From an uncultured Corynebacterium sp. (GTDB lineage Bacteria; Actinomycetota; Actinomycetes; Mycobacteriales; Mycobacteriaceae): a stretch of DNA of 64,000 nucleotides. Made by a program: the position numbers and the translations under genes. The stretch is taken from contig NZ_CABTZR010000004.1 of assembly GCF_902489365.1 (NCBI RefSeq), forward strand, positions 1 through 64,000, given 5' to 3'. The first letter of the stretch is position 1, and every line of letters starts with the position of its first letter. Below, piece after piece: positions 58,801 to 64,000 of this stretch. The notes beneath the pieces are model-generated. The model was not told the DNA's origin. It ran no database searches and saw only the letters and a program-made list of their open reading frames with translations.

Positions 58801-61800
58801 TGGGCACCAAGTGCAGCATCACCGTGACCGCCACGGAGAATCTCGAGGCTCTCGACGTGGAACAAAAGCCGGGCACCGCGCTGCAGTACCCGGAATACAC
58901 CGTGCACGAGGGACCCAACGGCCTCGACGTTGAGCTGGTCCTGGATGAGCCGGCCAAGGTGCTAGAAATTGCCTTCTCCCGTGCACTGCTGCAGGCACCC
59001 GACGCCGATGTCTACCTGCCGCGTGAATACACGGTGGACTACGCCTGTATTCCCAACGACGGCTCCGCCCCCAATACCGGCAGCGAAACCGTCTACGCTT
59101 CTGCGTCCGACGGCCCCCAATCCGTCATCGTGGACAACGTCCGCGGTGGTGAAAACTGCACGATAACTGTGGAAGAAGGCCGCGCGGACAAGCCCTATAC
59201 GGATGTCTTCTCCCGCGAGGTGGTCTTCAGCGCTGGTCCCCCTCGCAATACGGAGGAGACCATCACCGCCGATGGGCCAGCGAGCTTTCACCTGACCGTT
59301 GGCAGCGGAAACCAGAGTGAACTGGTCCGGGCACAGTTCACATACAGCCCGATCCTCGCGGAGATGAACCTGTCCAAGGTACTTCACGTCACCCAGGGCG
59401 GTTCCCCTGTGGGGAATGAATCACCGGTCTACCAGGCACTTTTCAAGGACGCGACGTTTAGCGCCTCGGTCGTGTGTACGCGTGATGACACAACCCTGCT
59501 GCAGACTGCAGCAGAGTTTGGACCGGATTCGCCTGCTTCCCTCAAGGTACCGGCAGGCAGCGAATGCGCAGTGACCGAAGACACTAAGAGCACGGCCTAC
59601 ACAGGGGCGCCGGACGTGAGCATCAACGTCGGTGGCACCACCACGCAGGGCAACGAGGCTACCGTACAGGTCGGCACGGGAACCGGCGCTACCGCTCCGG
59701 CGGTCACCGTGACCAACGCCTATGACATCAAGGCTGCCTCGATGCACGTCAAGAAAAAGGTCGATGGCACTGGTATGTCCTCCGTCTCCGCCAACAAACA
59801 GTTCCCGGTGGCCTGGACCTGCACCCTCAACGACGTGGAGGTTGCTTCCGGTGAGCTCAGTATGGGCCGCTTCTCCGCGGCCGCAGCCAGCGCTATTGAG
59901 GGCATCCCGGTAGGCGCAAGCTGCCGTTTGAGCGAGGATCCCGCTAAGGTTAAGGACCCAGGTGCAAACGATCCTAATGCGCAGGGCGACGCCTACTATT
60001 CCACCTGGCGCTCGCGTTGGGCAGTCGATGAGAGCGAGACAGGTTTCGCAACCGAAAAGCGCTGCAATGACGCCGACGAATGCTCCGTGGTTCCTGACAC
60101 TCCCCACGCGGCCACCTATGAAATCCGCGATGCTGGCTTCAACTACACGGCCATCCTGTGGAATACCTACGACCTCTACACGGTGCCAGTAAGCGTGAAC
60201 AAGAAGCTCGATGCAGAGCAAGGCCACAAGCTGGCCCAGAGCACCGACTTGGCGCCCGCCACGGGCACGCTGCGCTGCACGGATCCTTCGGCTCCGGATC
60301 ACCCCTTCATCCCGGATCCGACCCGCACCGCCTCGGTGAAGTTCCCGAAGGGTGGCGGACAGGGTTCACTCACCTATGTCCCGGACTCCGCTACCGACGG
60401 TGCTTCCCAGGTCACCAGCGACACCATGGAGGTGCCCGCCAACTTCGTGTGTACCTTCATCGAGGACGAGCCCCAGACGCAGTTCGAGGTCCCCGGCGCC
60501 AACGGCACCCTCGTGACGATAGGCAGCACGGTGGACACCAGCTTTGAGACGGAGACTGTGAACAACGGGGCTGCACCGCAGCCGGGGCCGGCCCCCTCCC
60601 CCATCGAAGGCAAGCGAGGCACCACCTTCGCTATCGATAGCGAACTGGTGCGCAACAACGCGAACCTTTCGGGTGAGGCAGAGGGTGACCGCCACACTCT
60701 TCAGGTGACCAACGCCTACAAGCTCGACACCACAACCATCACCGCGGAATTTGCCAAGCAGCGGGCAAGTATCGGCGATGTTTCCGAATGGCTGCCGAAT
60801 ACCCTTAGCCCCTCCGTAGTATGCACGGATCCGCTGCTGGGCACACGGGAAGAAAAGAGCCTGGAGCTGGAATCCGGAGCTGAGCCCACCACCATCGGTA
60901 ACTTCACCGTGGGCACCTCGTGCGAGGTCACATCACATGCGGAGGCTCTGGCTGCAGACTACAGTTTTGTCGACGTCGCCGGGCGTAGCGTGCATACACG
61001 CGGCGACGCTACCACCGGAGTCATCGCCAGCGTCCCTATTACCGAACCACTTCGAGTGCAGACCCAGAATTCCGGCACTGACCGCGTTGTTTTCGCTCCC
61101 ACCTACACGGTGTTGCAGCTAGCGCCTGCAGTGTCCAAGGACTTCGCGGGGCACAAGGTCTCGGACATCGTCACCGATACTGATTCCTTCGAGTTCACCT
61201 ACACGTGTACATTCAACGACCTGGTTCCCGGCCAGCCGGAGCCCTTCCCATCCGCGGGAAGCTTTGAACTCAGCCGCCAGGACGGCAATTGGACTGCCCC
61301 TGCCACGATGCCCCAGGGTTCCGAGTGCATCATCACCGAGCAGGCCCCGCCACAGGCGGTGCAGGACAGGCTTGATGCCGAGAACCTGCAGATGACGCCC
61401 TACTACACCACGCTTGACGACGAAGGCGAAAAATTCCTCCACGCCATCGGCCCTGAGGGCCTCACCCTGAATGCAGATCTGCCGACTGCCGCGATCACCA
61501 ACGGCGTCTACCGCAACGACGGCGAAGTCCAAGTACAAAAGGTCCAGGCAGACCTCACCACCGCCCTGGGCGGTGCTGAGTTCTCTATCTACGGCGCGGC
61601 TGCCGACGGCTCCCTGGCTGAGAAGATCTCCGATATGACCACCGTCGAAGGCACGGCCGGTGAAGTGAGCAACACCTTCACCACCCGCCTGAAGCCGGGC
61701 ACCTACTTCCTGGTGGAGACCAAGGCAGGTGACGGCGCCTCGCTCTTGCCTGGTGCGTGGAAGTTCACCGTCGCAGCGGCCAATGACCCTGCCTTCGAAG

Positions 61801-62012
61801 ATCTTCGAATCTCCATCGAGGGAGTCACGGAAAACTCCGGTCTCATCACCCTCGTGGAGGCAAACCCAGAGGCCGACGAACCGGCCATCATCCAAGTGGC
61901 CAACGTGGCCCAAGGCGCTCTGCCCCTCACCGGTAGCAGGACCTTGGTGCTGTGGCTGCTCGCCGGAATCGGGCTTGCAGGAACAGCCCTCTGGTTGAGG
62001 AAACGCGCTTAA
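55824..62012 (+). CDS. Giant pilus-tip adhesin, vWA-like head with repeated Cys-paired modules
   Basis: 2,062 residues. Signal peptide (~1-41). A vWA-like head (~60-300) in which the metal site is degenerate: VVIDASYRP instead of DxSxS, and VFTEWGPT instead of TDGxPT. About ten modules of ~110-150 residues follow, each with a CT-type cysteine in its first strand and a G(A/S/T)xC strand near its end (for example TMTCTQ ... GSTCTIEE), most ending in VTNxY-like strands; these look like DUF5979-type domains. A CnaB domain with E-box YFLVETKAG, sorting signal LPLTG, a TM helix and RKRA complete it. Role: tip pilin/adhesin like SpaC/SpaF, far larger than usual. Confidence 0.9.
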   Translation: MKRIHTLSARVMAVLAVIVLSVAAVVVALPFPDGSAPAAQAQQNQPASPTAQPWDKPSTRCGTSTAVVIDASYRPGLDYLHFGIVEYPQVFSRMLQPGLESLLQKDPAAKVGIYTYDSLSPATLVNSPNLSETSIEDPRNPGKLNPTISNRLSDTRRRGYNDTHNMQAGLLAVLDDINKGARYDQIMVFTEWGPTAILNSDGTANDGGSARGVDQQELDATKDVIRQLAAKGVQVIPVGFGAQHRSDDPGVVVPGYYDPSPRDANPNKGDSHGFKILQSGNSAPYYLTGPNLLKELASASIDSNAYYSVWVPNEPRIQISNTGRQGEIFSIADFVSPCLSASVNVVDKNQKLVERVSGRDVEIAPDPTKSYMATVPTDSTDGFARESIPGNQSASQATMAYTLKTPLEMHTDAQCFAQQPGKEQWSEVSGEKVEQKDDTLTVSFTREPNVSYHCSFLLRETAQLSITKLIQANGPVNQALNSEDYGQFHFAYQCTDTGAPYSEKKPFTLKGIVSPAFAEGSPLSAAFDGGTMLPHTLDERIPVGASCTVTEIEPRTRPGYFSSTTSWELNGKEVPGKISSTVPREGYQWYVDKQLRPYTPTGAPQNPQTTFEVIPSQRGGAVALKATNVYDSPHVTQKVKIAVDNPEVFRGGNTDLAPKSVWVNYRCRYIPDAGDRPEISDNPNLSPIPVPGSGDNPIEVPLSESNGTLTGSATLGSFPVGTQCLYEVTGKPTEDGSSAEPIAQGFSLAKPQWSSQACMKDTAASPGYTPTPRECPGNYSYVYPELNAKSEALTMSANLEFRRNLRQVDVVKELAGAAGAEFHGTDFPVTMTCTQTEDNTWQVFGPKEFAINSAKLAEIADVPAGSTCTIEEKMPEGFDSEGYDFILPDPVTVDVPAATAGGASAEPITATVKNTFEDSYGQLTLNYRVNTDNVDPGNTNDLTGVEGNLNAVCTLPDGNPLKLTKALRHGESWEVQPQDSFSERYDATRGLPVGTKCSITVTATENLEALDVEQKPGTALQYPEYTVHEGPNGLDVELVLDEPAKVLEIAFSRALLQAPDADVYLPREYTVDYACIPNDGSAPNTGSETVYASASDGPQSVIVDNVRGGENCTITVEEGRADKPYTDVFSREVVFSAGPPRNTEETITADGPASFHLTVGSGNQSELVRAQFTYSPILAEMNLSKVLHVTQGGSPVGNESPVYQALFKDATFSASVVCTRDDTTLLQTAAEFGPDSPASLKVPAGSECAVTEDTKSTAYTGAPDVSINVGGTTTQGNEATVQVGTGTGATAPAVTVTNAYDIKAASMHVKKKVDGTGMSSVSANKQFPVAWTCTLNDVEVASGELSMGRFSAAAASAIEGIPVGASCRLSEDPAKVKDPGANDPNAQGDAYYSTWRSRWAVDESETGFATEKRCNDADECSVVPDTPHAATYEIRDAGFNYTAILWNTYDLYTVPVSVNKKLDAEQGHKLAQSTDLAPATGTLRCTDPSAPDHPFIPDPTRTASVKFPKGGGQGSLTYVPDSATDGASQVTSDTMEVPANFVCTFIEDEPQTQFEVPGANGTLVTIGSTVDTSFETETVNNGAAPQPGPAPSPIEGKRGTTFAIDSELVRNNANLSGEAEGDRHTLQVTNAYKLDTTTITAEFAKQRASIGDVSEWLPNTLSPSVVCTDPLLGTREEKSLELESGAEPTTIGNFTVGTSCEVTSHAEALAADYSFVDVAGRSVHTRGDATTGVIASVPITEPLRVQTQNSGTDRVVFAPTYTVLQLAPAVSKDFAGHKVSDIVTDTDSFEFTYTCTFNDLVPGQPEPFPSAGSFELSRQDGNWTAPATMPQGSECIITEQAPPQAVQDRLDAENLQMTPYYTTLDDEGEKFLHAIGPEGLTLNADLPTAAITNGVYRNDGEVQVQKVQADLTTALGGAEFSIYGAAADGSLAEKISDMTTVEGTAGEVSNTFTTRLKPGTYFLVETKAGDGASLLPGAWKFTVAAANDPAFEDLRISIEGVTENSGLITLVEANPEADEPAIIQVANVAQGALPLTGSRTLVLWLLAGIGLAGTALWLRKRA

Positions 62013-62017
62013 AACGA

Positions 62018-62061
62018 CACAGAGGGTGAAACGGACAACGTTGTCCGTTTCACCCTCTGTG
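62018..62061. terminator. 44-bp perfect palindrome, bidirectional terminator
   Basis: Both halves are exact complements with no unpaired spacer, centred on AACGTT between 62039 and 62040. It lies 6 bp past the adhesin stop and 3 bp before the stop of the convergent EIIA remnant, so it probably ends both transcripts. Confidence 0.85.
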
Positions 62062-62063
62062 GT

Positions 62064-62366
62064 TTAGGCCTGGGGAGCCGCGGAACTAACCTCAGCGGGT
62101 TCTGGTTTTGGGTCCACGGTAAGAAGCGCATCGCCGAAGGAGATCTCCTCGCCCATGGCATAGGCCGGGAGCACTGGCCCCGTCTTCTTCGAGTTGGACA
62201 CGACCACCGGGGTGGTCACCGGGTAGTCGACGGCCTTGATGACCTCGATGTCGAACTCGCAGAGGAGGTCGCCAGCCTTCACCTCATCGCCCTTGGACAC
62301 ATGCGAGGTGAAGTGTTCACCCTTCAGGTTCACGGTGTCGAAGCCGATGTGCATGAGGATGTCCAC
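62064..62366 (-). pseudogene. PTS EIIA (glucose/beta-glucoside type), N-terminally truncated
   Basis: Open frame of 100 residues matching only the C-terminal part of an EIIA-Glc-type domain (normally ~150-160). VDILMHIGFDTVNLKGEHF includes the phosphorylated histidine position, and TTPVVVSNSKK follows. The upstream half with the second histidine and APVDG-type strand is missing: the same frame runs back only ~30 unrelated codons to a TGA. It is probably the remnant of a sugar PTS gene, next to a frameshifted sugar kinase. A functional short protein is not excluded. Confidence 0.65.
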
Positions 62367-62472
62367 GTTGTTGCCGTCGATGAAGACCCCATTCGGGCCA
62401 TTGAGGCGGCCGGAGGGGCGGAGAGAGGTGGAAAAGCGGACGGTAGTTCATGCTCTCGATAGTATGGGTTCC

Positions 62473-63341
62473 ATGGAGATTATGGTGTGTGGCGAAGGCC
62501 TTGTTGACCTCGTTCCGCGCGAGCACGGTCAGCTGGCGGATTTAACACCGGCATTGGGTGGCGGTCCTTTCAACGTCGCGGTCGCGACGGGGCGCTTGGG
62601 CGCTGACGTGGGGTTTCAGTCGCGGCTCTCGCGGGATGCCTTCGGGCAAGCGCTCATGGAGCGTCTCACCGAGGAGGGCGTGGACACCTCCCTTGTGCAG
62701 CGCGGCGAGGAACCCACCACGCTGGCGGTCTGCAACATCGGCGAGGACGGCTCAGCCACCTACTCCTTCTACACGGAAGGCACCGCCGACCGCTTTGTAG
62801 ATCCAGCGCTTGTCGACGTCCCCTGGGCCTGTTTCGGCACCGTCTCCCTCGCCCTGGAACCTGGCGCCTCCCGCTATGCCGAGTTGCTAAAGGACCTTGC
62901 TGCGAAGGGCACGAAGGTCGCGCTGGACCCTAACATTCGCCCCTTCTTCGCCACCCCGGAGCATCGTGAATTCTTGTTATCGCTGTTGCCACACGTCACT
63001 TTGTTGAAGTTAAGCGACGAAGAAGTGGAATTCCTAGGCGAAGACGCACTGGCACAGGTACCCATCGTCGTAACGACCCGCGGCGCAGAGGGGTTGGCGT
63101 GCGCACGGATTCGGTATCGCTGCAGGTCCCGCCGGTTAAGGTCGAGGTGGCAGACACCATTGGAGCCGGTGACACGGTCATGGCCGCGCTGCTGAGCCAG
63201 TTGCTAACGCGGGATATCAGCGCTTTAAGCGCCGAAGAGTGGCAGGAGATCCTCCACTTCGCGGCGACGGCCGCAGCCATTACGGTTTCCCGCACGGGTG
63301 CGCAACCGCCCACGCTTCCGGAAGTGGAGGAGCGCCTATGA
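62473..63341 (+). pseudogene. PfkB-family carbohydrate kinase (fructokinase-like), frameshifted
   Basis: Two frames together make a full ~290-residue kinase. Frame one (from MEIMVCGEGLVDLVP to about base 63090) has GGGPFNVAVATGRLGADVGF and VALDPNIRP. Frame two (from about 63093) has VADTIGAGDTVMAALL, the catalytic GAGD. Adding one G to the GGGG run at 63090-63093 would restore the frame (EGVGVRTDSV). As it stands the first product lacks the catalytic base. A TAGTAT -10 box (62460-62465) lies 7 bp before the ATG, fitting a leaderless mRNA. Pseudogene, phase-variable gene or sequencing error. Confidence 0.85.
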
Positions 63342-63730
63342 ACTACCCAGTGCGTGCCGGTGTAGTGCACGGCCTGCTCTTTGTGCTGGTGGCCGGGGCC
63401 TTTATCCTGCCGGTGGTCTTCGGTAGCGCAGCACTTCTGCCGGTGCCGTTTGCGGCGTGGGCATCGGTGGCGCTCGCCGCGCTAGCGCTTATCGACGCCT
63501 CCTACCACGCCTTCTCCCCCTCCCAGCGCCCCACCCGCGGCTTACGTGCCCTTTCGGCTGTCGGGGGCGTTGCGCTCATCGCTGGCTGGTTGGTGTGGCT
63601 GCGGATCTATAACTCCATCGACCTGGTGAACGCCACGCCCTACCGCATCGGCACTTTCCTACTCGGGGTAGGCGCGGTGCTCAGTGGGTTTTGTTGCGCC
63701 ATTGCGCTCACACACCGCGGCGCGCGCTAG
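63338..63730 (+). CDS. Small integral membrane protein of unknown function
   Basis: 130 residues with four transmembrane helices (~8-28, 33-52, 68-88, 103-123) and short loops. The ATG overlaps the kinase stop by 4 bp (ATGA), so it was built as an operon partner of that gene. Family not recognised. It converges on rpsQ, whose terminator lies between. Confidence 0.75.
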   Translation: MNYPVRAGVVHGLLFVLVAGAFILPVVFGSAALLPVPFAAWASVALAALALIDASYHAFSPSQRPTRGLRALSAVGGVALIAGWLVWLRIYNSIDLVNATPYRIGTFLLGVGAVLSGFCCAIALTHRGAR

Positions 63731-63769
63731 GAAATCTCCTCCACTTCCCGCGAGTGCCTTGCAGGAGCC

Positions 63770-63805
63770 AAAAAATAGCCCCCACGCTTAGCGTGGGGGC
63801 TATTT
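63770..63805 (-). terminator. Rho-independent terminator after rpsQ
   Basis: Perfect 15-bp stem (63773-63787 with 63791-63805) and TTA/TAA loop, with TTTTTT on the minus-strand exit. It closes the S10-side ribosomal operon before the inserted island. Confidence 0.93.
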
Positions 63806-63825
63806 ACGTAGAAGAGGGCTAGATT

Positions 63826-64000
63826 TTACTTAGCCTTCTCCACGATCTCGACGAGACGGAAGTGCTTGTCCTTGGACAGCGGGCGAGTCTCGGCGATGAG
63901 AACGCGGTCGCCGATGCCGGCGGTCTCGTTCTCGTCGTGCGCCTTAACCTTCTTGTTAGTGCGCATGATCTTGCCGTAGAGGGCGTGCTGCTTGCGGTCC
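63826..64000 (-). CDS. rpsQ: 30S ribosomal protein S17 (N-terminal part outside window)
   Basis: The last ~57 residues are visible, with [47 protein letters not shown] typical of the S17 OB fold. The gene enters from beyond base 64000 on the minus strand. In most bacteria rplN follows directly; here about 11.8 kb of accessory DNA intervenes. Confidence 0.97.
   Translation of the reverse strand, partial: DRKQHALYGKIMRTNKKVKAHDENETAGIGDRVLIAETRPLSKDKHFRLVEIVEKAK

Noticed and set aside
57213..58907. 564-residue minus-strand frame inside the adhesin
   Set aside because: Opposite a continuous repeated-domain protein; no signal, motif or promoter.

Overview
The window comes from a Corynebacterium chromosome, at roughly 60% GC judged by eye. 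Gene order is the main evidence. From groEL1/groES through tsaD-rimI-tsaB, tsaE-alr, glmS, glmM, rpsI-rplM, an ESX-4-type secretion locus, truA, rplQ-rpoA-rpsD-rpsK-rpsM and infA, it follows the order I recall for Mycobacterium tuberculosis Rv3417c-Rv3462c. The corynebacterial parts are the map-adk-secY/rplO/rpsH/rplE/rplN/rpsQ ribosomal block broken up by accessory genes, and a SpaA-type sortase pilus. A tmsB-tmsA pair for 10-methyl branched fatty acids suggests a lipid-rich human-associated species (C. striatum, C. minutissimum, C. aurimucosum or C. singulare type). The species is inference only. No tRNA, rRNA, insertion sequence or CRISPR array was seen.

Layout. 1-1.6 kb: groES-groEL1 behind a CIRCE operator. 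1.6-5.4 kb: an ABC exporter pair divergent from a NarL-type two-component system. 5.4-14 kb: a minus-strand housekeeping run, glmS-alr-tsaE-AspT/SucE-like transporter-membrane protein-tsaB-rimI-tsaD-hypothetical. 14-19 kb: an alpha/beta-hydrolase-fold protein lacking the usual serine, a small membrane protein, an unrecognised three-gene Pro/Glu/Cys-rich cluster, and glmM. 19.1-23 kb: five unrecognised membrane-anchored genes, three plus and two minus. 23.1-24.1 kb: rpsI-rplM. 24.5-34.1 kb: minimal type VII secretion (two WXG100 proteins, an Rv3446c-type protein, EccC, EccD, MycP, EccB). 34.2-38.7 kb: truA and the alpha-operon ribosomal genes with infA. 39-42.5 kb: an L,D-transpeptidase, map, adk and secY.

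The rest is the S10/spc ribosomal region with three accessory insertions: tmsB-tmsA between secY and rplO; a DUF6457 gene, fdhD and a formate/nitrite channel between rpsH and rplE; and a four-gene pilus operon plus a decayed sugar-kinase/PTS remnant between rplN and rpsQ. rpmJ and rpsN are missing from their common places.

Functional threads. GlmS and GlmM feed UDP-GlcNAc and Alr feeds D-alanine for the wall, which the L,D-transpeptidase cross-links and the class C sortase decorates with pili. TsaB/D/E with RimI make t6A tRNA and acetylate ribosomal protein. The ESX-4-type machine sits beside unrecognised envelope genes that are the best places to look for undescribed biology. Damaged or odd genes: a single-base frameshift in a G-run of the PfkB kinase, an EIIA domain without its N-terminal half, a pilus adhesin with a degenerate vWA metal site, and a RimI carrying an in-frame heptapeptide repeat.
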